A DNA stretch of 64,000 bases. Origin: Truepera sp965215315 (GTDB lineage Bacteria > Deinococcota > Deinococci > Deinococcales > Trueperaceae). Of the stretch, positions 8,263-17,054 are shown one piece after another. Under the pieces are notes generated by a model. The model was not told the origin of the DNA and made no database searches. It was given only the letters and a program-made list of their open reading frames with translations. The DNA lies in the NCBI GenBank assembly GCA_965215315.1, contig CBDCDB010000008.1:1302001-1366000 (forward strand). The letters run 5' to 3'. Position 1 is the stretch's first letter. Each line of letters starts with the position of its first letter. Made by a program: the position numbers and the translations under genes.

Positions 8263-9414
8263 TTACTGCCCACCCCCGAACGGCCCCCGAAACGGTTTGA
8301 GTTTCGTGTTAGCGTCCGTCTTCCCGTAAGGATAGCGGTCGTAATTCGTCAGCTCGACGTAGCCGACGCCGGGTTTGGAACCTTTTACCGCGACCGAACC
8401 CTCCCAGTAGACGATGCCGGTTGAGGTCTGCGTGTCCATCTCCTGCTGCGGGAAGTCGGGCGTGACCGTTACGTCAAGCTTGTGTCTGGGTACCTGCACC
8501 CGCCACTGCATAGGATAGATGGCACCGGTTTCCGGACTCGTCCACGTCTCCCCTGTGGGCGTCAGGGTAATGTCGTCGGCTTTTAGCTCGAGCGTCCGCC
8601 CATCACGCGTGATAAAACTTCCGGCCTGCGTGATGTACGTCCCGTCCGCCGCGCGAATAAAGTAGAGCATCAGCTCGGTATTGTCCTCAAACTGCACGCT
8701 GAACCAGTCCCAACCGGCGTAGCTCGAGACGTCGAAGTCGCCCCATTGATGGTCGCTCCACGCTTGCCCGGTCACTTTGGAAGTCTCGCACCCGAGGCCC
8801 AACACGCCGCAATTACGAGAGAGCGTTCCCGAAACCTTCATCCGCGTATACGACACGTAATAGCTCGTTCCCCCCGGCCCCATCGACTGAATACCGGGTG
8901 AGTTGCCGTGCAGCGCGGCGGGTTTTTCCGGCGTCAGCACGAGGTCGATTTTGTAGCCGTCTTGCGAGGCGCGGATGTGGTGGCTGACACCGTCGGCGGC
9001 GCGTTCCACCGACCAGTTGGCGACCCGGACGTCCAGTTTGTCTTTGGAAGCTTCGCCGGAGTACGCCCAAAAGTCGGTGCGCTCACCCATTGTGAAGGTC
9101 TTCGTAGCTTTTTCGCTGAGGGCAAAGTGCCCGACGTGTCCCCGGTCTACGGTATTTGAAATCGGGTAAACGCCGAACGCTCGAAGCTGCGGCGGCGTAA
9201 ACGCTTTGAAAAAGGTGAGTTCAAAGCCTGTTTCTTCGCCCGTTTCGGTCTCTAAATGTCCGGTGTAGTACCACCACTCGATAGGCGCGTCGTGAGCGGC
9301 GTCGTCACGGGGCAGTGTAACGGGCCCGACCGGATAGGGCTCGTCGTAGACGCTCGGGGCGCAGGCGCTGAGCAGCAGGAACAAAAATATAGATAGAGAC
9401 AAAAGACGCTTCAT
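8263..9414 (-). CDS. Lipocalin-like lipoprotein, CrtC/AttH family
   Basis: 383 aa. The N-terminus is a lipoprotein signal (LFLLLSAC, lipobox Cys at about residue 18). The mature part opens with DAPIEWWYYTGHLETETGEE, the signature of the carotenoid 1,2-hydratase/AttH family, with SDHQWGDFDV and GWDWFSVQFEDNTELMLYF further on. Family members either hydrate carotenoids (CrtC) or are the AttH component of AttEFGH export systems. No AttEFG-type transporter or carotenoid gene is adjacent, so the substrate is unknown. It is anchored on the outer face of the membrane and divergent from the cyclophilin pair. Confidence 0.85.
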   Translation of the reverse strand: MKRLLSLSIFLFLLLSACAPSVYDEPYPVGPVTLPRDDAAHDAPIEWWYYTGHLETETGEETGFELTFFKAFTPPQLRAFGVYPISNTVDRGHVGHFALSEKATKTFTMGERTDFWAYSGEASKDKLDVRVANWSVERAADGVSHHIRASQDGYKIDLVLTPEKPAALHGNSPGIQSMGPGGTSYYVSYTRMKVSGTLSRNCGVLGLGCETSKVTGQAWSDHQWGDFDVSSYAGWDWFSVQFEDNTELMLYFIRAADGTYITQAGSFITRDGRTLELKADDITLTPTGETWTSPETGAIYPMQWRVQVPRHKLDVTVTPDFPQQEMDTQTSTGIVYWEGSVAVKGSKPGVGYVELTNYDRYPYGKTDANTKLKPFRGPFGGGQ

Positions 9415-9485
9415 ACCCCAGCGTAAAAGAAATCAGCTCTCGGCGTCGTAACGCTCGGTTGCAAACCGCTCACCGCAGGCCGGGA

Positions 9486-9491
9486 TATAGT
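9486..9491 (+). promoter_or_regulatory. -10 box TATAGT upstream of the first cyclophilin
   Basis: TATAGT ends 8 nt before ATG 9500, in the leaderless position seen repeatedly in this window. Confidence 0.5.
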
Positions 9492-9499
9492 AGGACTCT

Positions 9500-10378
9500 A
9501 TGCACCTACCCAAGCACCTACCTAGATTGACGCCTATCTTGTTCGTACTGTTAGGAAGCGCGTTGGCCCAAACCGCGCAACCTGCCCAAAAACCAGTCCA
9601 GAGCGAACCGACTATCCCCGAGGGTTACACCGCCGTGCCGTTCTTGTCTGAACAACCGGAGCGCAAGTTTGCTAAAGCCGACGAAGTGTTAGAGCCTGAC
9701 CGGGATTACGCCGCTGTGCTGCAAACGAATAAGGGCACGGTGGTGTTGGATTTGCTCGAGGACGACGCCCCCAAAACTGTCAACAACTTCGTCTTTCTGG
9801 CACGCCACCGCTTTTACGACGGCGTGGTCTTTCACAGAGTTCTAGACGGCTTTATGGCGCAAACCGGCGACCCGACCGGCACCGGTACGGGCGGCCCCGG
9901 TTACGCCTTTGATGATGAAATCGCCGACGGTCTGAGCTTCGACAAGGCGGGCATTCTGGCGATGGCGAACGCTGGCCCAAACACCAACGGTTCGCAGTTT
10001 TTTATCACCTTTGACGCTGCACCCCACCTCGACGGTGGCTATTCGATTTTCGGCGACCTGCTGGAGGGTGAGGACGTGTTGCCCAAGCTCGAGCGTATCG
10101 ACCCGTCCGCGAGCGAGCCTGCGTATGTATTTTCGCCGGACGACGCACTTTCCAAAGTAAAACGCGGTGGGCTCACGCTGCCGAAAGCTGGCGAGGAGAC
10201 TTTGGGAGCGTATCTCGAGCAAACCCTCAAAAGTATGCCCAAACCCGGTGAAGAGTTTGAGGTTGCCGGGTATAAAGGGATCGTCGGTCAGTCGAGCGGC
10301 GGCGACACGCTGGTCGGCTTCTACGCCAAACCCGACGTCTTAGAGTCCGTCACCATCGTCGAAAAACCCAAATCCTAA
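9500..10378 (+). CDS. Exported cyclophilin-type peptidyl-prolyl isomerase
   Basis: 292 aa. A signal peptide (LPRLTPILFVLLGSALAQTA) is followed by a linker and a cyclophilin domain from about residue 70. Core motifs are NNFVFLARHRFYDGVVFHRVL, MAQTGDPTGTGTGGPGY and MANAGPNTNGSQFFIT. The enzyme catalyses cis-trans isomerisation of X-Pro bonds, here probably outside the cytoplasm. An insertion of about 55 residues (DPSASEPAYVFSPDD onward) separates the core from the C-terminal strand and is absent from the next gene. A second cyclophilin starts 9 bp downstream, pointing to an operon and a past duplication. Confidence 0.9.
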   Translation: MHLPKHLPRLTPILFVLLGSALAQTAQPAQKPVQSEPTIPEGYTAVPFLSEQPERKFAKADEVLEPDRDYAAVLQTNKGTVVLDLLEDDAPKTVNNFVFLARHRFYDGVVFHRVLDGFMAQTGDPTGTGTGGPGYAFDDEIADGLSFDKAGILAMANAGPNTNGSQFFITFDAAPHLDGGYSIFGDLLEGEDVLPKLERIDPSASEPAYVFSPDDALSKVKRGGLTLPKAGEETLGAYLEQTLKSMPKPGEEFEVAGYKGIVGQSSGGDTLVGFYAKPDVLESVTIVEKPKS

Positions 10379-10387
10379 GGAGTTTTT

Positions 10388-10948
10388 GTGAGCAATCAAG
10401 AGGGGTATAAAGAAGTCCAACCGCTGAGCCGTGAACGTCAGACGGAGTTCTCTAAACCCGAACAGGTGTTAGAGGCGGGCACAGATTATCAGGCCGTTAT
10501 CGAAACGAACAAGGGCCGCATCGTGGTTGATTTGTTTCAGGACGACGCCCCCGAAACCGTCAACAACTTCGTCTTTTTGGCCCGTCACAGCTACTACGAC
10601 GGTATCGTTTTTCACCGGGTCTTAGAAGATTTTATGGCCCAGACCGGCGACCCGACCGGCTCAGGGCGCGGCGGGCCGGGGTACACCTTTGGCGACGAGA
10701 CGAACAACGGTCGGACACACACCGGTAAAGGTGTGTTGTCGATGGCGAACGCTGGCCCCGGTACGAACGGGTCGCAGTTTTTTCTGACCTTTATCCCAAC
10801 GCCGTGGTTGGACGGCAAACACACCGTTTTCGGTCAGATTACCGAAGGTCTAGACGTCTTGGACAAACTGCAACGTATCGACCCGATGCGCTCGTCCGGC
10901 ACGAAACCCGACGTAATGGAACGCGTCACGATCTTAGAGCGCGCCTGA
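10388..10948 (+). CDS. Cytoplasmic cyclophilin-type peptidyl-prolyl isomerase
   Basis: 186 aa with no signal peptide. It shares EQVLEAGTDYQAVIETNKGRI, NNFVFLARHSYYDGIVFHRVL, MAQTGDPTGSGRGGPGY and NAGPGTNGSQFFLTF with the preceding gene. GTG 10388 has AAGGAG just upstream. Together the two genes look like a tandem duplicate in which one copy is exported and one stays in the cytoplasm. Confidence 0.9.
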   Translation: MSNQEGYKEVQPLSRERQTEFSKPEQVLEAGTDYQAVIETNKGRIVVDLFQDDAPETVNNFVFLARHSYYDGIVFHRVLEDFMAQTGDPTGSGRGGPGYTFGDETNNGRTHTGKGVLSMANAGPGTNGSQFFLTFIPTPWLDGKHTVFGQITEGLDVLDKLQRIDPMRSSGTKPDVMERVTILERA

Positions 10949-10953
10949 GCGAC

Positions 10954-11439
10954 GTGCAGGTCGGAACGCTTCAATTTTACGAACCGGGACGGCTGCAAGA
11001 CGGCGATTTGACGCTTCAATTGCAGCGCACCTACAAGGGGAGCCACTCGCTCGGGTTGGCTCCCAACTATGCGTTCGGGATGACGCACGCCCAAAACGGC
11101 GCGTACATGGGCGACATCGACCTGCGGCTCAGCAATGAGCACTACATCACCCATTACGCGGGGCATATCGGTTACAGCGTCGGGCGGGCGTACCGGGGTC
11201 AGCACTACGCGGCGCGGGCCTGCCGTTTACTCTTGCCGCTGGCAAAAAAGCACGGGTTGGGGCCTTTATGGATTACCTGTAACCCCGACAACATCGCGTC
11301 GCGTAAAACCTGCGAGGCGCTCGGGGCGACGCTCGAGGAAATCGTCTCCGTACCGGCGGGTAGCGACCTTTATAGGCGTGGTGAACGGGAAAAATGCCGG
11401 TACCGGGTCGAGCTTACCGACGTGCAGGTCTCCGGTTAA
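10954..11439 (+). CDS. GNAT acetyltransferase, RimJ/RimL type
   Basis: About 161 aa from GTG 10954, placed 5 bp after the cyclophilin stop. The longer open frame reaching back to 10804 would lie inside the cyclophilin and is not credible. GNAT features are GYSVGRAYRGQHYAARACRLL (acetyl-CoA pyrophosphate loop, R/Q-x-x-G-x-A region) and WITCNPDNIASRKTCEALGA, typical of N-acetyltransferases acting on ribosomal proteins or small amines. The substrate cannot be predicted. Confidence 0.82.
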   Translation: MQVGTLQFYEPGRLQDGDLTLQLQRTYKGSHSLGLAPNYAFGMTHAQNGAYMGDIDLRLSNEHYITHYAGHIGYSVGRAYRGQHYAARACRLLLPLAKKHGLGPLWITCNPDNIASRKTCEALGATLEEIVSVPAGSDLYRRGEREKCRYRVELTDVQVSG

Positions 11440-12229
11440 TCTGTCACCGCTCGAGCTTGGACTGCTCGGCGTACTGTTTTTTTTAACCAGCGTCGTCGGC
11501 GTTGTGACCGGCGCAAACTCGCTGATTACGATTCCGGTGATGCTCCAGTTCGGCATCGATCCGCGCGTCGCTACCGCGACCAACATGCTCGCCCTGACCT
11601 TTATGAGCCTCGGCGGAGCTATACCATTTGTCGGCAAAGGCCAGTTCGACCGGAAACGGCTGCCTCTCTGTGTCGGCTTGACGCTCTTCTCTTCTGCGGT
11701 CGGCGCGTACCTCGTGACGCTCGTTCCGGCTGAAGCGATGGGGTTTCTTATCGCCTTTTTTATGCTGGCGGTAGCGACGTTCGTCGTTCTAAACCGCCGT
11801 GCCGGGGTGACACCGAAAACGCACGTTGGGCGGGGCGCTGCCGTGGGCGGCTATCTGCTGACCTTTTTTTTGGGCGTTTACGGCGGCTTTTTTTCGGGCG
11901 GTTACGTAACGATGCTGACGACCGGGTTCGTCGCGCTCTTTGGCATGACCTTTTTGCAGGCAGTGGCGACCACCAAAGTCATCAATCTGTTTTCGTCACT
12001 TGTTGCTACCGCCGTTTACGTCTGGGCCGGGCTTATCAACTGGCCCCTCGGTCTACTGCTCAGTGTGATGATGTTTTTCGGGGCGCTGCTCGGCGGGCGG
12101 TTAGCCCTAAAACTCAATAATGAAATGGTGCGGCGGGTTTTTTTGGTGGTCGTGGGGGCGCTCGCCGTGAAGACGTTGGTGTTCGACCTCGAGTGGGTCC
12201 AACTCGCACGTCTCTTGGGTTTGACCTGA
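11381..12229 (+). CDS. TauE/SafE-family membrane permease
   Basis: About 283 aa with eight or so hydrophobic segments. GANSLITIPVMLQFGIDPRVATATNM and the repeated GGYVTMLTTGFVALFGMTFLQAVATTKVINL match the two-fold repeat of the TauE/SafE (sulfite/organosulfur exporter) family. The start is uncertain: GTG 11381 (or 11378) overlaps the GNAT gene by 59 bp; the conserved part begins near LSPLELGLLG at about 11441, where only a CTG is available. The physiological substrate is unknown. Confidence 0.85.
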   Translation: MNGKNAGTGSSLPTCRSPVNLSPLELGLLGVLFFLTSVVGVVTGANSLITIPVMLQFGIDPRVATATNMLALTFMSLGGAIPFVGKGQFDRKRLPLCVGLTLFSSAVGAYLVTLVPAEAMGFLIAFFMLAVATFVVLNRRAGVTPKTHVGRGAAVGGYLLTFFLGVYGGFFSGGYVTMLTTGFVALFGMTFLQAVATTKVINLFSSLVATAVYVWAGLINWPLGLLLSVMMFFGALLGGRLALKLNNEMVRRVFLVVVGALAVKTLVFDLEWVQLARLLGLT

Positions 12230-12240
12230 GTTCAACCGGG

Positions 12241-12759
12241 TTACGCGTTGGAAATATCTTGCACATCTTGTAACGTTGAGCGCGCTTCAGCAGAAGTGCT
12301 CGAGAGAATACTGAACGTCCCATCGGTCTCTAAAACAACGGCTCCAACCTCACCTAAAGACGCCTGACCTTTTTCACGTACAGCGGCGAGCACCTCTTCT
12401 TGCGTCACACGTTCGCGCCGCATCGCCCGGTGTAAAAAGTCTCCCTGGTGAAAGAGCAAGCTGGGTTCGGATTTGACGAGACGTTTGACCGTCTGCGAAC
12501 GTACCGAAAGCCAAGTGATGACGAACTGGCTGCCGATCAGCATAAAGAACGCTGTAACACCCTCTAACAGGGCAACATCTCCCGACAAGATAACGGTAGC
12601 GAAAGTTGACCCCAACGCGACCGTGATAATAAAGTCGAAGGCGTTCATCTTTGAAAGCGTGCGCTTGCCCGATACCCGTAAAAGCGTAATCAGGGCCAGA
12701 TAAGCGAGTGGCGTGATGACCAGTACCCGTAAAAGTCCAAACCAGTTGTCAAAAAACAT
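12241..12759 (-). CDS. DUF421-family membrane protein (YetF/YcaP type)
   Basis: 172 aa. Three hydrophobic helices in the first 90 residues contain RVSGKRTLSKMNAFDFIITVALGS, the DUF421 signature, followed by the cytoplasmic domain with PSLLFHQGDFLHRAMRRERVTQEEVLAAVREKG. The family function is poorly known; Bacillus members (YetF) affect spore germination. A GGGGG tract precedes the ATG. It converges on the TauE/SafE gene. Confidence 0.85.
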   Translation of the reverse strand: MFFDNWFGLLRVLVITPLAYLALITLLRVSGKRTLSKMNAFDFIITVALGSTFATVILSGDVALLEGVTAFFMLIGSQFVITWLSVRSQTVKRLVKSEPSLLFHQGDFLHRAMRRERVTQEEVLAAVREKGQASLGEVGAVVLETDGTFSILSSTSAEARSTLQDVQDISNA

Positions 12760-12939
12760 ATGTCCCCCTCTAGAGTCTATCAGCCCTGAGCTATAGATAG
12801 AGACGGTGGCGGCGTTGGGAACGTAAAGATTTGGAGCTACCCGAACGATAAGTGCGGGCCAACAGAGGATTGGTCCGCACTCAGTAAGAAAGCTCTAAGT
12901 ATAGAAGCTCCAACGCGCTCGAGTTGAGCGTTACCGGGT

Positions 12940-15231
12940 CTACTTCACCTTTAGGTTAAAGGTTTTACGGACGATACAAGCTACGTCATCACCGACCTTG
13001 CAGCGGCGGTCTCGAGCCTCTGCTGTAAACGCATAGCTACCGGCGACCAGCTTGGAACCGACGCCGACAAGCCGACCGTCGCGCTTCAAAAAGACGCCGG
13101 GGATACGTTCGGCTTTCTTGAAACGCCAAACGATTCCCTTGTTACCCCCCTTGCGGTCAGTCTCGAGGCGTAAATGAACCGTTCGATTACCGCGCCGTTT
13201 TAGCAGCAGCTCAGTGGCGTTTTTGATGGTGAAATACCTGTCTAGGGCGCGGTCGGCTTGGACGAGGCCAGTACCGGTCAGGGTGTCGAAGCCGGGGCTG
13301 AGCATGTCTACCGCACTCTCTTCCAAACCCCGGTAGACCTGTTCGACCCCCAAGTCGGGGTTTTTGGAAAACTGTAAGGCGGCAATCGCCGCAGCGTTGG
13401 GCGCTGCGGCTGAAGTCCCGAAAAAGTTGGGGAAGGCGTCGTCGTCTTCAGGTATATCGCTAAAGAAAAAGGTGGTGTTATCTCCGTCTGAGGCGGTAAA
13501 GTCCGGCTGCGGACGCAGCTCGGGTCGGGCCAGGCGTCTACCCTCGACGTCAAACAGGATAGGCACGCCGCCCAGAGATGTAAAGGGTTCCGGCAGCGGC
13601 GGCGCAGTGCCGAATGCAGGCGTATCCTGCCAAAAGGCTGCACCGACGCCTCTAACATTAGCTGCATTGTTGTGACCGTAACTGGTGGGCGCGTCTAAAG
13701 GAGGGTCTAACGGAGCCTCAGAGAATCCGACGTTTACGTATTTGATCAGGCCGGGCGCTTCACCCTCAAACAGGGTGATGGCTATCCCTACGATGATGGG
13801 CGTGTCCAGCGGATTGATAACACCGGCAATCTCAAAGGGGTCAGCGCCGATATTCGGGTCGGCTGAAAAGGAGTCGGCGAAGGTAAACGCCGTATCGTTA
13901 GGCTGCTTGACAAATAAGTACAGGTCGAGGTCGCTGCTCGAGCCGAGGCTCGTTTCAGACGTTGAAGCGAACGGATGATCCCACTGCAAAGCCGGAGCGA
14001 CCGTTTCTCCAGGTTGCAAGACGACGGTTTGCAGCGTTTGTCCCGAACCGCTAAAGTCGTGGAGGGTTCCTAACCTTTCAGCTTTGCCGTCTCCATCCGT
14101 ATCGACAATGAGTTCTTGGCCTGAACTCCGAAACGGGCTTTCGTAAGAAGCGTTAGCCTCGTTGCCTGCAGAGGAAAAGTACGGTACCCCGCCTTTCGCA
14201 ACCGTATCGGCTGCTTGTGCGATGATGCCGTCTTGAAACATGGGCTCGGCGAAATAGACTACGTCATCTACGATCACGGTAGAACCCGCTTCAGCGAGGT
14301 CCAAAACACCTTGTGCAAAGTTCGCTTGACCCGCAAAACCCGTATGAAACGCCAGGTTTACGCCGGGGGCAACGTCATAGACAAGCTGCGCCATCCCGCG
14401 CCCTTCATCTGTAAATTCTTCTAAAACCTCAGGGTCGGGGTCACAGACTTCAGTCAGTCCGTCCTCGAGTATCGCCACGCCTTCAGGCAGATCGCCCGAA
14501 GCTACGTCCGCCGCGTAGTCGATTACGTCGCCGCCGGGTCCACATTCAGGCACTTTGATGCGGTCAAACGAATCTGACAAGATGCCTACGGTTTGCCCTT
14601 CTCCCTCGACACCCTGCTCGAGCCGGGCTTTATCGGCAGCAAGCGCCCGGCTCGCCTCCCCCGTGACCTTTCCCACATTGAGCACCGCCACACTAGGCCG
14701 CATGGTTCGGAGGCTGGGGAGTTCAGCGGCTTGGCCCAGCGCCGCTACCTCTAAACGGCCCGATACGAGCCCCCCAACAGCAGCTCCGTTTGCCAACCCC
14801 AGCGCCCGCAAATCTCTCAGTAGAGCCTCTGCGCTACCCGTTGCCACCGCGTCAACAACGACGGTCTTTCGGACGGCTTCCTGGGCTGACAGGTCGCCGG
14901 ACACCTGAGCTGCGCTGGACGCTCTAAACACTTCGCTCAGTGAGCGGTTTAGTTTGGCAAGCGGGCCGGACTTGTCTAGGCGGGCCCCCGCGCCCTGAGT
15001 GCCTAGGCTGCTCTCGTTAAACTCGGCACCCTCAAAAGAGGTCGGCGCGCCCGTTATGAGCCCCAGCTGAAATCCTCTCAAACTGGTTTCTTTAGGTTGA
15101 GTGTCCACTGCCCCGACATCTGAACGCAATCTCGTCTCTGAAGCGGGGTCAGCTTGACGGGTACTGCAAGCTGTTAGGAAAACTACGGGTAGACCTACGA
15201 GTAAACCTATCGTCGTCAGCCGTTTGTTCAT
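12940..15231 (-). CDS. S8-like (subtilisin-fold) peptidase lipoprotein
   Basis: 763 aa. Residues 1-22 form a lipoprotein signal (VVFLTAC). A propeptide-like region runs to about residue 200. The catalytic domain has the Asp strand VGILSDSFD, the oxyanion Asn in YFSSAGNEA and the Ser motif FFGTSAAAPNAAAIAAL. The usual HGTxVA helix is replaced by DEGRGMAQLVYDVAPG, so the His appears absent and Glu or Asp stands in its place. This suggests an atypical triad or a non-classical subfamily. The C-terminal ~80 residues look like a beta domain. An IS3 element ends 11 bp upstream of the ATG and probably separates the gene from its native promoter and ribosome-binding site. Confidence 0.8.
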   Translation of the reverse strand: MNKRLTTIGLLVGLPVVFLTACSTRQADPASETRLRSDVGAVDTQPKETSLRGFQLGLITGAPTSFEGAEFNESSLGTQGAGARLDKSGPLAKLNRSLSEVFRASSAAQVSGDLSAQEAVRKTVVVDAVATGSAEALLRDLRALGLANGAAVGGLVSGRLEVAALGQAAELPSLRTMRPSVAVLNVGKVTGEASRALAADKARLEQGVEGEGQTVGILSDSFDRIKVPECGPGGDVIDYAADVASGDLPEGVAILEDGLTEVCDPDPEVLEEFTDEGRGMAQLVYDVAPGVNLAFHTGFAGQANFAQGVLDLAEAGSTVIVDDVVYFAEPMFQDGIIAQAADTVAKGGVPYFSSAGNEANASYESPFRSSGQELIVDTDGDGKAERLGTLHDFSGSGQTLQTVVLQPGETVAPALQWDHPFASTSETSLGSSSDLDLYLFVKQPNDTAFTFADSFSADPNIGADPFEIAGVINPLDTPIIVGIAITLFEGEAPGLIKYVNVGFSEAPLDPPLDAPTSYGHNNAANVRGVGAAFWQDTPAFGTAPPLPEPFTSLGGVPILFDVEGRRLARPELRPQPDFTASDGDNTTFFFSDIPEDDDAFPNFFGTSAAAPNAAAIAALQFSKNPDLGVEQVYRGLEESAVDMLSPGFDTLTGTGLVQADRALDRYFTIKNATELLLKRRGNRTVHLRLETDRKGGNKGIVWRFKKAERIPGVFLKRDGRLVGVGSKLVAGSYAFTAEARDRRCKVGDDVACIVRKTFNLKVK

Positions 15232-15305
15232 GTGTTCAGAAGTGGACCCCTAAAACGAGACAGACCCCTTAGTTGAAAGCGCTAAGCTTTCAGAAAGGGG
15301 AAGAG

Positions 15306-15587
15306 ATGAAAAAGCAGAGGCGAAACCACTCAGCAGCGTTCAAGGCAAAGGTGGCATTAGAAGCGGCTAAAGAGGAAAAGACGTTGGCTGAGCTGTCCCA
15401 GCAGTTTGGTGTCCACGTACAGCAAATCTCAGCGTGGAAACGGCAGCTCTTAGCGCAGGTCAGCGAGGTCTTCGAGAGTGGTGCGGACAAGCAGCGTGAC
15501 TTCGAGTCTGAGGTCAAGGAGCTGCACGCCAAGATCGGTGAACTTACGATGGAACGAGATTTTTTGTCGAACAAGCTCGGTCGCTGA
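15306..15587 (+). CDS. IS3 transposase OrfA (HTH subunit)
   Basis: About 93 aa from ATG 15306 with a purine-rich GGGGAAGAG before it. A helix-turn-helix of the HTH_Tnp_1 type is clear (RRNHSAAFKAKVALEAAKEE; AELSQQFGVHVQQISAWKRQ), followed by a leucine-rich coiled coil (KELHAKIGELTMERDFLSNK). In IS3 elements OrfA alone binds the ends and represses; fused to OrfB by -1 frameshifting it forms the transposase. Confidence 0.9.
   Translation: MKKQRRNHSAAFKAKVALEAAKEEKTLAELSQQFGVHVQQISAWKRQLLAQVSEVFESGADKQRDFESEVKELHAKIGELTMERDFLSNKLGR
15560..15566 (+). promoter_or_regulatory. -1 programmed frameshift heptamer T TTT TTG
   Basis: In the OrfA frame the sequence reads GAT TTT TTG, exactly X XXY YYZ. 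After a -1 slip the frame is open through to OrfB (giving FFVEQARSLSRAERQAMIDRE-like sequence), so an OrfAB fusion is expected. This is the established way IS3 elements make transposase. Confidence 0.75.
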
Positions 15588-15607
15588 GCCGAGCTGAGCG
15601 CCAAGCG

Positions 15608-16480
15608 ATGATCGACAGAGAAGCGCTGCTGCCGGTTGTAAGACAATACCGATTGCTGGGCGTGAGCCGTGCATCGGTGTACCGCCGGAGGGCAGCAGTC
15701 TCGGAAGAAGAACTGACGGTCATGCGCCACATAGACGAGATCCATCTAGCACGGCCCTTCCTAGGAAGTCGCCGGATCGAAGGTGAACTCAAAGACCGTG
15801 GTTTCACCGTTAATCGCAAACGTGTTCAGCGCTTGATGCGGGTCATGGGTATTGCGGCCATCTATCCCCAACCAAGAACCTCGAAAGCTGCCAAGGGACA
15901 CGAAATCTATCCCTACCTACTTCAGGGACTCGAGCCGAGCCGACCCAATCAAATATGGGTCGCCGATATCACGTATCTGCCGATGCCCAAAGGCTTCTGC
16001 TACCTCGTCGCGATCATGGATTTGTACAGCCGTAAGATTCTGAGTTGGCAGCTGTCGAACAGCCTCGACCCACGCTTTTGCATGACTGCCTTAACCGAGG
16101 CCTTGGCAACACACGGCGCACCTGAGATCTTCAATACCGACCAGGGTGCTCAGTTCACCTCTCAAGCATTCACCAGCTTGCTTGACCAGCACGGGGTTCG
16201 GATCAGCATGGATGGCAAAGGTCGCTGGATCGATAATGTCTTTATCGAACGCTTCTGGAGAAGTCTCAAATACGAGGAGGTTTATCTCTATGCCTACAAC
16301 AATCTTAACGAAGCCCGAATTGGCCTAGAGCGCTACCTCAGCTATTACAACGGCGAACGCCGTCACAGCAGCCTCAGCAAGCAAACACCTAATGCGGTGT
16401 ATGGTGAACCCACGAGCAACCGGGCACCGCAAACCTTGCTGACTTCAGCAACGACATTGACGCCCAGACCTTGCTCGTGA
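15608..16480 (+). CDS. IS3 transposase OrfB (DDE integrase domain)
   Basis: 290 aa. An HTH_21 region (RPFLGSRRIEGELKDRGFTVNRKRVQRLMR) precedes the rve core: first Asp in QIWVADITYLPM, second in IFNTDQGAQFTS, and Glu in FIERFWRSLKYEEVY, with the 35-residue D-E spacing of the family. It lies in the -1 frame relative to OrfA and is probably made mainly as an OrfAB fusion. Confidence 0.92.
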   Translation: MIDREALLPVVRQYRLLGVSRASVYRRRAAVSEEELTVMRHIDEIHLARPFLGSRRIEGELKDRGFTVNRKRVQRLMRVMGIAAIYPQPRTSKAAKGHEIYPYLLQGLEPSRPNQIWVADITYLPMPKGFCYLVAIMDLYSRKILSWQLSNSLDPRFCMTALTEALATHGAPEIFNTDQGAQFTSQAFTSLLDQHGVRISMDGKGRWIDNVFIERFWRSLKYEEVYLYAYNNLNEARIGLERYLSYYNGERRHSSLSKQTPNAVYGEPTSNRAPQTLLTSATTLTPRPCS

Positions 16481-16525
16481 GCAGAGTTAAGAACGAACGG
16501 GGTGCTGTCTCAAAATTGGGATCCA

Positions 16526-17054
16526 TCTCTTTCCTCCCTTAGATAACCCTGCACACTTACGCTAGTCTGACCTGTGCTGAGGTAACTCAAGTTATAGCCT
16601 AAGGTCTACTCCTGACACAACCACGGTCAAGCAGACGGCGATGTACTAGACGGCGGTACACGGGCGTCCTAAACGTACCAAAAGGGTATATATGAGCGCA
16701 AGGTTTACGCACCGCACTTCCAAGTGAGACGGCACCAAGTATAGCAATCATCACACCCACCGAGCGCGAAGCTCGCAGCTATCATCTCTTAGGGGTACGT
16801 GCTAGCGTACGAAGTCCTCCGCAGGAACGACAATCATTTTCCCAGAGCGTCTCAAACCAGCTGAACCTGCTATATCATCTCCGTGTGTGCGTGCCTAGTC
16901 GGTACAACTTAGATAGAGCACGTTGCTGACTAGCTGATACTTGCTAGCGGGCAGAACTCTAAGGAGGTTAAAAGTGAGCTGTCAATTCAGGTTTGCAAGT
17001 GTAGAGCCGCGCCTAATCTGTTTTACGTCCTATAAGCCACTCACGCCACGAGAG
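16526..17054. other. Gene-free stretch between the IS3 element and the FNT pseudogene
   Basis: No convincing gene. It contains repeat copy A (16743-16875) and otherwise unassigned sequence with a lower GC look and many stops in all frames, consistent with debris of mobile elements. Confidence 0.6.
16743..16875 (+). repeat. Dispersed repeat, copy A (~133 bp)
   Basis: Nearly identical, in inverted orientation, to 19616-19749; by eye about five mismatches or single-base indels. Shared landmarks are AGCAATCATCACACCCACCG at one end and GCGTCTCAAACCAGCTGA near the other. It contains the short hairpin CGAGC-GCGAA-GCTCG. No open frame spans it. Confidence 0.85.

Larger units (their letters stand above)
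15243..16525 (+). mobile_element. IS3-family insertion sequence, about 1.28 kb
   Basis: Ends are inferred from imperfect terminal inverted repeats: left TGGACCCC plus GAGACAGACCCC, right (reverse complement) TGGATCCC plus GAGACAGCACCCC. Between them lie orfA and orfB in the IS3 order. Both reading frames are open and the frameshift signal is intact, so the element may be active. I could not identify a matching 3-4 bp target duplication. Confidence 0.8.

Noticed and set aside
10804..10953. Upstream extension of the GNAT gene
   Set aside because: It lies within the cyclophilin reading region in another frame; GTG 10954 sits correctly after that stop.
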